The position numbers and the translations under genes are program-made. From contig NZ_PGTS01000004.1 of NCBI RefSeq assembly GCF_002844235.1, positions 1 to 64,000 of the forward strand: DNA of 64,000 bases, read 5' to 3'. Shown here piece after piece: positions 15,953 to 24,767 of the stretch. The stretch's first letter is position 1. The number at the start of each line of letters is the position of its first letter. Under the pieces are notes generated by a model, which did not search any database, was not told where the DNA came from, and was given only the letters and a program-made list of their open reading frames with translations. The stretch comes from Thalassospira povalilytica (GTDB taxonomy: Bacteria; Pseudomonadota; Alphaproteobacteria; Rhodospirillales; Thalassospiraceae).

Positions 15953-17287
15953 ATGACTGCGATGATGAACTGGCAAAAACTGTTGTCACCCGCACGCCTT
16001 GGCACCCGTCATTCAAGTGTCGGCGCTTTTGGCCGGTCCGATTTTCACAAGGATTATGACCGCATCATTTTCTCGGCCGCGTTCCGGCGCCTGCAACGCA
16101 AGACCCAGGTTCACCCGTTGCCCGAAAATGACAATGTCCATACCCGCCTGACTCACAGCCTTGAAGTTTCGTGTATCGGCCGGTCGCTTGGCCTGATGGT
16201 TGGTCATCGCCTTTCGGAAAAGGGCAGCCTGCCTGATACCATCGACCCCGATCACATGGCCGCCATCGTTCAGGCCGCCGCCCTGTGTCATGATATCGGC
16301 AACCCGCCATTTGGCCATGCCGGTGAATATGCCATCCGCCAATGGTTTATCGATGCCGACCCGGCCTTTACCGGCAGCCTGTCCCGCGAACAGTTTGCCG
16401 ATCTGACGACCTATGAAGGCAATGCGCAAGGATTCCGACTTTTGACCAACAAACGGACTGGTCTGTATGATGGGGGGATGCGGCTGACCTATGCGACGCT
16501 GGCAAGTTTCCTGAAATATCCGTGGTCGGCATCGGGAAGCCCGTTTCCCCAGAAAAAGAAATTCGGAGCATTCCAGAAGGAATTTGCACTGCTTGAGGAA
16601 GTGGCCGATGCCACCGGTCTGATCCGGACAAGCGATCAGGCATTTTGCCGCCATCCGCTGGTTTATCTGGTCGAGGCCGCCGATGATGTTTGCTATGCCC
16701 TGATTGATATCGAGGACGGGGTCGAGCTTGAACTGGTGGAATTCGAAACGCTGGAAAAGATGCTGCGCCCCTGTATCGAAGGGGACCTTCCCGCCGAATA
16801 TCACCGCGAACAGAATATCAGCCGCAAGATATCCTTCCTGCGTGGCAAGATCATGTCGGGTCTTCTTGATGCGCTTGTCGATGCCTTTGTCCGCCACGAA
16901 GAAGAACTTCTGGCAGGTGTGTGGAAAGGTGATCTTCTTGCCTGTGCAGATGGCCCCTATAACGAGCTGATCTCCACTGCCAAGTCATTCTCGGAAAAAC
17001 AGATCATCCTGAACCGCCGCAAAGTCCAGATCGAGGTCGGCGCCTTTGCCCATCTTGAAACCCTGCTTGAGACATTCTGCAAAACCGCACTTGAAGTCCA
17101 CAAAGCCCGATCAGAAGCAGACATTCCCTATCGGGCCGGACGTGTGAGGGAACTGATCGGCAATGATGCCATGCCGATCGGTGCGTCGCTTTATGATCTG
17201 TATCTGGTGATCCTGGATTATGTATCGGGCATGACCGATGATTTTGCCGCCCGCCTTGCGCGCGACATTGGCGGCGGTCAGCACTGA
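15953..17287 (+). CDS. dgt: dGTP triphosphohydrolase-like protein
   Basis: 444 residues of the HD-domain dNTP triphosphohydrolase family, which cleaves dNTPs to the nucleoside and triphosphate. The N-terminus has YDRIIFSAAFRRLQRKTQV. The metal-binding HD-motif residues are in RLTHSLEVS and CHDIGNPPFGHAGE, and the later segment VYLVEAADDVCYALIDIEDG is also typical. Length and motifs match the longer Dgt type-2 subgroup. A small two-helix membrane protein begins 3 bp after its stop. Confidence 0.93.
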   Translation: MTAMMNWQKLLSPARLGTRHSSVGAFGRSDFHKDYDRIIFSAAFRRLQRKTQVHPLPENDNVHTRLTHSLEVSCIGRSLGLMVGHRLSEKGSLPDTIDPDHMAAIVQAAALCHDIGNPPFGHAGEYAIRQWFIDADPAFTGSLSREQFADLTTYEGNAQGFRLLTNKRTGLYDGGMRLTYATLASFLKYPWSASGSPFPQKKKFGAFQKEFALLEEVADATGLIRTSDQAFCRHPLVYLVEAADDVCYALIDIEDGVELELVEFETLEKMLRPCIEGDLPAEYHREQNISRKISFLRGKIMSGLLDALVDAFVRHEEELLAGVWKGDLLACADGPYNELISTAKSFSEKQIILNRRKVQIEVGAFAHLETLLETFCKTALEVHKARSEADIPYRAGRVRELIGNDAMPIGASLYDLYLVILDYVSGMTDDFAARLARDIGGGQH

Positions 17288-17290
17288 TCA

Positions 17291-17521
17291 ATGTGGATGC
17301 TTGGCCCCTTTATTGCGCGCTATCGCAGACGGACCGCCTTTATTGCCGCAAGCGCGATGGCTGCCGTCATTTACGGGCTGGTTGATCAAAGTACCCGTCC
17401 GGAAGTTCAGGCATGGTATTGGCCCGCCGCCCTGTCCGTGACGAGCTTTATGATCACCCGGCTGGTTGTGTCGCGCCTGATCGGGCGTTTTGTCGGCGGG
17501 GTCAGACGCCATCTGCGTTGA
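17291..17521 (+). CDS. Small predicted membrane protein
   Basis: 76 residues; family not recognised. It begins 3 bp after the dgt stop, suggesting translational coupling, since no clear Shine-Dalgarno sequence is visible. It has two hydrophobic segments (about residues 15-31 and 41-60) with Arg/Lys-rich ends, including a basic C-terminus GGVRRHLR. A strong terminator follows 36 bp downstream, consistent with the end of an operon. It could be a non-coding tail of the transcript; moderate confidence. Confidence 0.5.
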   Translation: MWMLGPFIARYRRRTAFIAASAMAAVIYGLVDQSTRPEVQAWYWPAALSVTSFMITRLVVSRLIGRFVGGVRRHLR

Positions 17522-17556
17522 TGCCAGCGGCCCCGACCACACGTCCGGACAATCAA

Positions 17557-17589
17557 AAAGGCAGGCCCGAAGGCCTGCCTTTATTCTTG
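17557..17589 (+). terminator. Rho-independent terminator after dgt and the small membrane protein
   Basis: A stem GGCAGGCC/GGCCTGCC extended by AAA/TTT, then TTTATTCTT. It is A-rich on the other side, so it may also stop transcription from the convergent yqaE-like gene. Confidence 0.82.
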
Positions 17590-17628
17590 GGAATGTCTGT
17601 TTGGCCCATATGGGGCAAACACAGTCAG

Positions 17629-17826
17629 TTAGTCCTGACCGCCACCCATGGCACTGCTGATTTTCTTGTCAGTATTGTACTGACTAAGCGAATAGACAGC
17701 CCAGATCGCCGCCGGTACCCAGCCGATCAGAGTAATCTGCAAAATCAGGCAGATGACGCCTGCGATTGGGCGCCCGATGGTAAAGAACAGTAACCAGGGC
17801 AGAAGTAGTGCGATCAAAAGACGCAT
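17629..17826 (-). CDS. YqaE/Pmp3-family small membrane protein
   Basis: 65 residues with two membrane helices. The family core GRPIAGVICLILQITLIGWVP and AIWAVYSL is present. Pmp3/YqaE proteins are plasma-membrane proteolipids linked to salt, cold or membrane stress in yeast, plants and bacteria; the biochemical role is unclear. The ATG has AGGGGA about 7 bases upstream. It lies 30 bp downstream of the OmpA-like lipoprotein gene and is probably co-transcribed with it. Confidence 0.85.
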   Translation of the reverse strand: MRLLIALLLPWLLFFTIGRPIAGVICLILQITLIGWVPAAIWAVYSLSQYNTDKKISSAMGGGQD

Positions 17827-17856
17827 GGATGAAATCCCCTTGTTGCGTTGACGTGC

Positions 17857-18705
17857 TTACATGCTGTCTTTGAAGGTGACAACAACGACACGGTTACCCT
17901 GTTCGGCCACACCGTCTTCGGTTGCGACCGGAACATTGGCTTCGCCGCTGATGCTGATCGCAAGCTTGCTTGCCGGAACACCACCATCACGAAGCGCCTT
18001 TACAACCGCATCGACACGCGATTTTGCAAGAATATCGTTATACATTGCATCACCGGCACGGTCGGCATAGGCAACCAGGCTGATCGCAGCCGGGTCGTAT
18101 TTGCCATATGCTTCGACAATCCCGTTAATGACCGACATAGCTTTGCCGTCAATTGTGGCACTGTCAAAGCCGAAATAGACATTCATCGGAACCGGCATTG
18201 CCATCGCGGCAACCGGGGCCGGTGCGGTGTCGATTTCAGCCTGAACAATTGCCAGCGCCTGATAGAAGGCGGCACGGCAATTGTCGATGTCTTCCTGCTG
18301 GATGTTTTCTTCGAGTTCCTGCAACCAGCAATCAAAGCTTGCCTGTGCCCGTGCAGCAGCCGTGGCGGCCTTTTCACGGCCACCGGCATCAAGTGCTGCC
18401 AGAAGGTCGCTGCGCGCGACTTCGACTTCACCGGTGCTGCCTTCAGGCAGGGAACGTTCGGAAATCATCTGCGGGCCGGTATCCTGGCTCATCGCAGCCA
18501 TTTTGGCACGGCTGGTGAAGTACCGCGCATCTGCCCAATCGGCTTCGTCATATTCAGCCTGGGCAAGGTCGGCGTAATTCTGATGGAGGGCTGCGTCAAA
18601 TGCCGACCCTTCGTCAGCCATCTCACGTACCCCTGGAATGTTCATATTTGCACACGCGCTCAAGAAGGCAGCGGCGGACACAACAGCGAGCAGTTTAGCT
18701 TTCAT
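17857..18705 (-). CDS. OmpA-family lipoprotein
   Basis: 282 residues. The signal peptide ends in the lipobox LSAC (Cys at about residue 18), so it is an outer-membrane lipoprotein. A helical, Ala-rich middle (about 30-170) is followed by an OmpA-like peptidoglycan-binding domain (about 180-280): VYFGFDSATID, VAYADRAGDAMYND and LAKSRVDAVVKALRDGGVP. The ATG at 18705 has AAGGAG 8 bases upstream, so the longer reading from 18732 is rejected. It probably ties the outer membrane to peptidoglycan. The yqaE-like gene follows. Confidence 0.88.
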   Translation of the reverse strand: MKAKLLAVVSAAAFLSACANMNIPGVREMADEGSAFDAALHQNYADLAQAEYDEADWADARYFTSRAKMAAMSQDTGPQMISERSLPEGSTGEVEVARSDLLAALDAGGREKAATAAARAQASFDCWLQELEENIQQEDIDNCRAAFYQALAIVQAEIDTAPAPVAAMAMPVPMNVYFGFDSATIDGKAMSVINGIVEAYGKYDPAAISLVAYADRAGDAMYNDILAKSRVDAVVKALRDGGVPASKLAISISGEANVPVATEDGVAEQGNRVVVVTFKDSM

Positions 18706-19196
18706 CGGTATTACTCCTTGTCTGACCGACATTTTGATCCCAATCCCAATTTTTTGACGGTGATGTTGGCGTCATCATGTGACGGATTTTTACATGCACC
18801 TGACAGGTCGTTTTTGCCTGTCTGTTTTTCCATGTTCTGTTCGCCATCGATCCGATCTCCGGTGCCTCAGATCCCCGGAACCGACCCCGAATAGAAGGAT
18901 GTGAAACCAGTTCATATCCCGAACGCATCATCACAACATGGACAGGGATATAATTACCCCTATCCAAGGATATATAGAAGTCAATTTCATGAAAAAAAGC
19001 AGTGGGATAGAGAAAATTCACAATCTTCATACTTCACGGTCGAACACAGACCATTGATCCCGCGCGATTTTGTCCCGCCCCATTCCCCGAACGGGTCACA
19101 AGCTGTTGCAAAACGCATAAAAAAGCCTGACCGGGCGTTTCACCCGATCAGGCCATGATTGATTATATATCCCGGAAATCCGGCAGAAAGAAAAGA
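18706..19196. other. Intergenic region upstream of the OmpA-like lipoprotein gene
   Basis: 491 bp. The right end holds the terminator of the AsmA-like gene (19119-19153). The middle (about 18940-19040) is notably AT-rich and contains several overlapping open frames, but none has a ribosome site or recognisable protein. The minus-strand promoter of the lipoprotein gene must lie here; I cannot place it. Confidence 0.4.
19119..19153 (-). terminator. Rho-independent terminator of the AsmA-like gene
   Basis: An 11-bp stem with one mismatch, GCCTGACCGGG/CCCGATCAGGC (19125-19135, 19143-19153). On the minus strand it is followed by TTTTTT. It lies 44 bp past the stop. Confidence 0.82.
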
Positions 19197-20039
19197 TCAG
19201 TCGGACGATCCGCCAAACAATCCTTTGACAGCCCCGCCAAGCGCATTGGCACCGTCTTTAAGTTTCTCGCCACCTGTTCCGGCAGCACCGCCAACGGCAC
19301 CGACTGCACCGACAACGCCCTTGCCAAGATCGCCAACGCCTTGCAGCAGGCCATCAACATTAAGGTTGGAAACCGCCTTGAACACCGATGCGTTGATCGC
19401 GGTCAGGATTTCACCGGCAACTTCGGCCGGGGTTGCGCCGTTATCTTCCTTGCCAACGTCCTTGAGATGAATTTCCGGAAGATTGGCCGACAGTGACTTG
19501 CCCTGAAGCAATGCGGCGGAAACACCGACATTGCCGTTGCGCACATACACATTATCAATGATGATTTTGGGCCCGGACGCGGCGTCTTCGCCAGCAGCAC
19601 TGTCATCTGCACCCTGACCACCGGACGGACCGGAAACACGATGGACAAAGCTTTCCACGTTGCGCTGAATGGTCGCGATATTGGAACTGCCATTGCCAAG
19701 TTCATAGGTCACACTTGGCGCGTCCACCACCACTTCGATGATGCGGATGGTGTCGCTGGTCAGTGTCGATCCATCAAGACGTACCGAAATATTGCCAAGT
19801 GAAAAGGCATGGTCGGTTTTGTATCCTTCGGGATTGCCGATCACCAGCCCCTTGATGGCCGCAGTATTTTGCGTCGTCTCGATCGATACGGCATCAACCG
19901 TGACATCCGCAAGGGTCACCCGCGTTCCAGCCTTTTCGATCGTCGTTTTCACGATGTCATCAAGATTGACATAGACATAAACAAGCCCGCCCACGACCAG
20001 TACGATGATCGCTGCCAAACCAAACAGTATCTTTTTCAT
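19197..20039 (-). CDS. AsmA-like membrane-anchored protein
   Basis: 280 residues. A single N-terminal membrane anchor (residues 4-26, LFGLAAIIVLVVGGLVYVYV) is followed by a periplasmic beta-rich region with the AsmA-like pattern: VTVDAVSIE, AAIKGLVIGNPEGYKTDHAFSLGNISVRLD and APSVTYEL. The C-terminus (about 215-280) is Gly/Ala/Val-rich and of low complexity (GKGVVGAVGAVGG). AsmA-type proteins act in envelope lipid transport or outer-membrane biogenesis; this is a short, truncated-looking member, so the specific role is unknown. It is a single-gene unit with its own terminator. Confidence 0.7.
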   Translation of the reverse strand: MKKILFGLAAIIVLVVGGLVYVYVNLDDIVKTTIEKAGTRVTLADVTVDAVSIETTQNTAAIKGLVIGNPEGYKTDHAFSLGNISVRLDGSTLTSDTIRIIEVVVDAPSVTYELGNGSSNIATIQRNVESFVHRVSGPSGGQGADDSAAGEDAASGPKIIIDNVYVRNGNVGVSAALLQGKSLSANLPEIHLKDVGKEDNGATPAEVAGEILTAINASVFKAVSNLNVDGLLQGVGDLGKGVVGAVGAVGGAAGTGGEKLKDGANALGGAVKGLFGGSSD

Positions 20040-20163
20040 TGCCCGTATCCTGCGTAATTAGTCATCGAAACGGTGCGACATTGACCTTATGGGCACCTGT
20101 CCTGCTTCATACTCCCCAAAGAGTTGCGCTGATTGGCAGGACAATCAAGTTATTTCAAATGAC

Positions 20164-20197
20164 AAACAGCGGGCCGGATGACCCGGGCCCGCTGTTT
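20164..20197 (-). terminator. Hairpin after xthA
   Basis: A perfect 12-bp stem AAACAGCGGGCC/GGCCCGCTGTTT with a 10-base loop, 24 bp past the xthA stop. The minus-strand sequence after the stem is only weakly T-rich (GTCATTTGAAAT), so termination is likely but not textbook. Confidence 0.6.
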
Positions 20198-20221
20198 GGA
20201 AGTGTGATGGTCAAGCCGTGA

Positions 20222-21019
20222 TTACAAATTGAATTCGACAACCACCGGTGCGTGGTCGGACGGCTTTTCCCAGTCACGCGCAAGGTCATAAACCGATGCG
20301 GTGCGCACCGTTCCGGCCATGTTCGGTGTCATCCAGACATGATCAAGACGGCGTCCCTTGTTGCTTGCACGCCAGTCGCGCGCCCGGTAGCTCCACCAGC
20401 TGAAAAGCTTTTCGGGTTCGGGCACGACTTCACGAACCGAATCAATGAAATCGCCGGACTGGCGGAACTTTTCGAGAATTTCGACCTCGATCGGGGTATG
20501 GCTGACGACACGCAGAAGCTGCTTGTGCGACCAGACATCATTTTCCGACGGCGCGATATTGAAATCCCCGACCAGAACCGCCTTGCGGTTCGGATCTGCG
20601 GCACGCCGATCGGACCACCAATTGGTCATTTCATCGATGAAGGACAGTTTGTGGGCGAATTTTTCATTGATCGCCGGATCCGGTTCATCACCGCCTGCCG
20701 GGATATAGAAATTGTGAAGCTCGACACCGTTTTCGAATTTCGCCATGCAGTGGCGGCGATCTTCCTTGCCACAGAAATGGGTGATGTCGGTTTCAACGAA
20801 GGGCAATCGCGATACGATTGCCACACCGTTATAGCTTTTCATGCCATGGTTATGGCGATGAACATACCCGGCGGCTTCGAATGCCTCATGCGGGAAATGT
20901 TCATCCGGGCATTTCAATTCCTGAAGGCACAATGCATCGGGTTGCTGGTCTTCGAGAAACCGGACCACCTGTTCGATGCGCAGGCGCACGGAATTGATAT
21001 TCCAACTTACAATCTTCAA
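20222..21019 (-). CDS. xthA: Exodeoxyribonuclease III (AP endonuclease)
   Basis: 265 residues, the typical length. The start MKIVSWNINSVR is characteristic, but the start codon here is TTG (21017-21019), supported by GGAG 6 bases upstream. Family motifs: LQELKC (metal-binding Glu), YNGVAIVSR, VGDFNIAPSENDVW (Asp-Asn of the active site), RLDHVWMTP and SDHAPVVVEF (catalytic Asp-His). The enzyme repairs abasic sites and degrades 3' ends of duplex DNA. A hairpin follows. Confidence 0.95.
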   Translation of the reverse strand: MKIVSWNINSVRLRIEQVVRFLEDQQPDALCLQELKCPDEHFPHEAFEAAGYVHRHNHGMKSYNGVAIVSRLPFVETDITHFCGKEDRRHCMAKFENGVELHNFYIPAGGDEPDPAINEKFAHKLSFIDEMTNWWSDRRAADPNRKAVLVGDFNIAPSENDVWSHKQLLRVVSHTPIEVEILEKFRQSGDFIDSVREVVPEPEKLFSWWSYRARDWRASNKGRRLDHVWMTPNMAGTVRTASVYDLARDWEKPSDHAPVVVEFNL

Positions 21020-21095
21020 AACGGGCTCCGTTCAAGTCTTGTTGGGGAAAGGCCCCTGCCCCACAACCCCGGAAAGTCTATAGAAACCAAAAGGC

Positions 21096-21782
21096 TTATT
21101 TCAGCGTTACCGACAGTTCCGCAACATCGGCAATCACCAGATCCATACGGTCACCGCGCACAACCTGACCGACACCTTCGGGCGTACCGGTGAACAGAAG
21201 GTCACCCGGCTTCAATTCGATCAGTGTGGACAAATGCACCAGCGCATCGACAACCGGCCAGATCATTTTCGCAGTGGTGTCATTCTGGCGCACATCACCA
21301 TTGACCGAAAGTTTCAGATTGGTGGCATGCGGGTTACCGGCATCGGCTTTCGGCTTGATCGCCGAAATCGCCGCACAACCGTCAAAGGATTTTGCCATAT
21401 CCCACGGCAAACGGCGTTCCTTGAGGCCGGCCTGAACATCGCGGCGTGTCATATCAAGTCCAGCCGCATATCCGAAAATCGCATCTTCGACCGCCGCACG
21501 GTCAAGATCCTTGCCCCCCTTGGACAGGGCAACCACCAGTTCGCCTTCGTAATGCAGATCATCGGTTGCCGACGGATAGGGCAAATCACCATCGCCAACC
21601 ACCAGGCAATCGGCCGGTTTCATGAAAACACATGGCGGGGTATCGGACGGGTCCGATCCCATTTCACGCACATGTTCGGCATAGTTCTTACCGATACAGA
21701 AAATGCGGTTCACAGGAAAAACCTGATCCGAACCGGTAACCGGAACCGTTGTATGCTGAGCTGGTTCAAAGACGCTGCGCAT
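21096..21782 (-). CDS. Fumarylacetoacetate hydrolase family protein
   Basis: 228 residues. It has the FAH-fold core of the short YcgM/fumarylpyruvate hydrolase type: CIGKNYAEHVREMG, FMKPADCLVV, HYEGELVVALSKGGKDLD (metal-binding Glu-x-Glu), GYAAGLDMTRRDVQ, KSFDGCAAIS and GDLLFTGTPEGVG. Members hydrolyse C-C bonds of acylpyruvates or decarboxylate oxaloacetate; the substrate cannot be told from sequence. A GAGG lies upstream of the ATG. It is flanked by xthA and a P-type ATPase on the same strand. Confidence 0.9.
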   Translation of the reverse strand: MRSVFEPAQHTTVPVTGSDQVFPVNRIFCIGKNYAEHVREMGSDPSDTPPCVFMKPADCLVVGDGDLPYPSATDDLHYEGELVVALSKGGKDLDRAAVEDAIFGYAAGLDMTRRDVQAGLKERRLPWDMAKSFDGCAAISAIKPKADAGNPHATNLKLSVNGDVRQNDTTAKMIWPVVDALVHLSTLIELKPGDLLFTGTPEGVGQVVRGDRMDLVIADVAELSVTLK

Positions 21783-21848
21783 TCGAAATCATCCTCAAAA
21801 AATCATGTTTGAGATAGTGATAGTCGCTCTGCGTCTAAAAGAAAATGG

Positions 21849-24596
21849 TCACGTTTTGGCAATTCGATCCGTAACAACACGGATCACCAGTTTTTCCAGT
21901 TCGAGAATGACAAACAGCCCGATCCCGGCCCCAATGATCCCGATGCCCGCAACAATGCTGATCGGTCGGGTTTCAAACAGGAAATGCATCACCGGCACAT
22001 AGGTAAAGATCAGTTGCAGGACAAAGACCGACGATATGGCAATCAAAACCGGTCGCGTCCCGACCATGCCGCGCAAGGTCAAGGATGTACCACCGAGATA
22101 ACGCACACTGAAAAGATAGAAGACCTCCATCGCGACCAGAACGTTGACCGCAACCGTACGCGCAGTTTCAACAGATGCCCCTTGCATAAGTGCCAGTTCG
22201 AACGATCCGAAAATACCCGCCATGAATAACAGCGACACAAACACAATACGCCAGACCAGAAAGCCCGACAAAACCGGTTCGGCAACATTGCGCGGTTTGC
22301 GTGCCATCAGGTCGGGTTCGGCCTTTTCAAAGGCCAGCGACAATGCCAATCCGATTGAACTGACCATATTGACCCAAAGAATTTGTAACGGCGAAATCGG
22401 CAAAACGACGCCCATCATCAGCGCAACCAGCACACCAAGCGTTTCCCCGCCATTGATCGGCAACAGGAACGTGATCGATTTTTTCAGGTTGTCGTAAACC
22501 GTGCGTCCTTCGCGTACTGCATTGACGATAGAGGCAAAATTATCATCGACCAGCACCATTTCGGCGGCTTCCTTTGCGGCCTCGGTGCCGGATATGCCCA
22601 TCGCGATGCCGACATCGGACCGTTTGAGTGCCGGGGCATCATTGACGCCATCCCCGGTCATCGCCACCACCCGTCCTGCAGCCTGCAACGCCATGACCAG
22701 TTGCAATTTGTTTTCCGGGCTGGTGCGGGCAAAGATGTCGGTGGTTTCGATGGCCTGTTGAAGATCGGCCTGGTTCATCGCATCAATTTCGGGTCCGGTC
22801 AGGTAGCGTTCGGTATTTTCAAGACCCAGCTGTGCCCCGATCGCCTGTGCGGTAATGCCGTGATCGCCGGTAATCATTTTGACGCGAATCCCGGCCTGCC
22901 GACAATTTGCCACCGCGCTGATTGCTTCGGGGCGTGGCGGATCAACAAGCCCCAGCAACCCGATCATCACAAGCCCGTTTTCCACATCATCAAATGTCAG
23001 TTCCTGATGGCTTGCTGGCATTTCGCGAATGGCAACCGCAAGAACACGCATGCCCTGTGCGGCAAGTCCGGCGATCCCGGCTGTCCATTTTTCCCGATCA
23101 ATTTCATGATCCTGGCCATCACTGTTGCGTTGATGGCTTGCCATGGCAACCAGACGATCCGGCGCACCTTTGACAACAATCAGTTTATGCCCCGCATGAT
23201 CATGATGAAGGGTCGCCATGTATTTGTAGCTGGAATCAAATGGCAGAACATCAAGACGCGGAACCGTTTCATCAAGCCGGTCATGATCAAACCCCGCCTT
23301 CATCGCCAGAACCAGAAGCGCACCTTCCATCGGATCGCCAAGGACGTTCCACGCATCGTCCTTGCGCACCAGTTTGGCATCGTTGCACAACATGGCCGCG
23401 CGGGTCAGAAGCGCCAAGCCCGGAATGTCATCGGCATCCTGTTCGACCCCACTGGCAACAAAGCCGCCATGCGGGTCATAACCGATCCCGGAAACATCCA
23501 CATTGCAATCAGGCATCCAGACCGATTGCACCGTCATTTCATTGCGCGTCAGCGTCCCGGTCTTGTCCGAACAGATTACCGATACTGCGCCCAGGGTTTC
23601 CACCGCCGGCAATCGCCGGATAATGGCGTGCTGGCCGGCCATGCGCTGAACACCGATCGCCATCGCGATGGTCAGAATGGCGGGCAAACCTTCGGGAATG
23701 CCCGCCACGGTCAAACTGACAACCGCGACAAAGGTGGCGTCGATGCTCATGCCCTGCACCACAACGCCAAAGGCAAATACCATCACCGCAACCAGCAAAA
23801 TGATGCCGGTCAGGATCTTGGCGAACTGGCTCATTTGTCGCAGAAGCGGCGTGGTCAGGGCCGCAACATCGCCCAGAAGACGGTTGATCTTGCCGATTTC
23901 TGTCTGGAAGCCGGTTGCCACCACCAGCCCCTGGGCCTGACCGGTGGTAACCAGTGTTCCGGCATAGGCCATCGATTTGCGATCACCAAGGGCTGCTTCC
24001 CGCGCCACCGGATCGGCATTTTTGGTAACCACCAGGGATTCCCCCGTCAGGGCAGATTCAAGCACCCCGAAATTCTTGACCATGAAAAGGCGAATATCCG
24101 CCGGGATGCGGTCCCCTGCTTCGAGGCGCACAACGTCCCCCGGGACGAGTTCGGTGGTCGGAATTGTCTTGCGCTGACCATCGCGCAGCACCGATGCGCT
24201 TGGCGAAAGCATGTTCTTGATGGCGCGCAGCGTTTCTTCGGCCTTGCCTTCCTGAATGAAGCCGATGGTCGCATTCAAAAAGCACACCGCCAGAATAACC
24301 ACTGTATCGATCCAGTGTGCCATCATCGCGGTTACCGATGACGCAATCAGCAATACATAGATCAAAAGATTGTTGAATTGCCTGGCAAAACGTACGAGCG
24401 CGCTTTTGGGTTTGGCCGTCGGCAGGCTGTTTGGGCCATATTGGCGTTGGCGGGCAATAACGGTGTCATGGGAAAGTCCGGTGCGATCGCATTCAAGCTG
24501 ATCACAGACCGCATCGATGGCAAGACCATGCCAGGCAGCGGGTGCTGTTTTGTCCTGCGAAGACTGACCGTTGTTGGAACCATTGCGTGACGCCAT
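21849..24596 (-). CDS. Cation-transporting P-type ATPase (P2-like, Ca2+/Na+ type)
   Basis: About 915 residues. An N-terminal cation-ATPase domain (LECDRTGLSHDTVIARQRQYG) and two membrane helices are followed by the actuator motif LTGESL. The phosphorylation motif DKTGTLTRNEMTV lies at about residue 344, the nucleotide-binding KGAPDRL after it, the hinge MTGDGVNDAPALKRSDVGIAMG next, and a six-helix C-terminal domain at the end. M4 reads VAGIPEGLPAI, as in P2A/P2B calcium and related sodium pumps, so the substrate is probably Ca2+, Na+ or another hard cation rather than a heavy metal. The ATG at 24596 is preferred over a TTG at 24632. No metal-responsive regulator is adjacent. Confidence 0.93.
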   Translation of the reverse strand: MASRNGSNNGQSSQDKTAPAAWHGLAIDAVCDQLECDRTGLSHDTVIARQRQYGPNSLPTAKPKSALVRFARQFNNLLIYVLLIASSVTAMMAHWIDTVVILAVCFLNATIGFIQEGKAEETLRAIKNMLSPSASVLRDGQRKTIPTTELVPGDVVRLEAGDRIPADIRLFMVKNFGVLESALTGESLVVTKNADPVAREAALGDRKSMAYAGTLVTTGQAQGLVVATGFQTEIGKINRLLGDVAALTTPLLRQMSQFAKILTGIILLVAVMVFAFGVVVQGMSIDATFVAVVSLTVAGIPEGLPAILTIAMAIGVQRMAGQHAIIRRLPAVETLGAVSVICSDKTGTLTRNEMTVQSVWMPDCNVDVSGIGYDPHGGFVASGVEQDADDIPGLALLTRAAMLCNDAKLVRKDDAWNVLGDPMEGALLVLAMKAGFDHDRLDETVPRLDVLPFDSSYKYMATLHHDHAGHKLIVVKGAPDRLVAMASHQRNSDGQDHEIDREKWTAGIAGLAAQGMRVLAVAIREMPASHQELTFDDVENGLVMIGLLGLVDPPRPEAISAVANCRQAGIRVKMITGDHGITAQAIGAQLGLENTERYLTGPEIDAMNQADLQQAIETTDIFARTSPENKLQLVMALQAAGRVVAMTGDGVNDAPALKRSDVGIAMGISGTEAAKEAAEMVLVDDNFASIVNAVREGRTVYDNLKKSITFLLPINGGETLGVLVALMMGVVLPISPLQILWVNMVSSIGLALSLAFEKAEPDLMARKPRNVAEPVLSGFLVWRIVFVSLLFMAGIFGSFELALMQGASVETARTVAVNVLVAMEVFYLFSVRYLGGTSLTLRGMVGTRPVLIAISSVFVLQLIFTYVPVMHFLFETRPISIVAGIGIIGAGIGLFVILELEKLVIRVVTDRIAKT

Positions 24597-24691
24597 CAAA
24601 GCACCTGCTGCCGAATTCGAACCCGGCAGCAATCATAACCATGCTGCACCGCAGCGCAATTACAGACTGTGATCATGCACGCAATTGGCAA

Positions 24692-24720
24692 CGTCACCAC
24701 ACATTTCAGATGTGGTGACG
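24692..24720. repeat. Strong inverted repeat between P-type ATPase and hydroxyacid dehydrogenase genes
   Basis: A perfect 10-bp stem CGTCACCACA/TGTGGTGACG with a 9-base loop; the stem can extend by GGCA/TGCC around one bulge. No T-run follows on either strand, so it may be a weak terminator for the minus-strand dehydrogenase gene or an operator in the ATPase promoter region. Confidence 0.5.
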
Positions 24721-24767
24721 TGCCGAAATTTGTTGGTCGGATTTTGAAAAACCGGACTGTAACCGGG

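Noticed and set aside
18695-19030. 111-residue minus-strand frame upstream of the OmpA-like lipoprotein
   Set aside because: It overlaps the lipoprotein start region, has no ribosome site and no plausible protein features; the AT-rich stretch is more likely promoter DNA.
22701-24341. 546-residue open frame opposite the P-type ATPase
   Set aside because: Antisense shadow with random-looking His/Gln/Arg composition; the opposite strand carries all P-type ATPase motifs.
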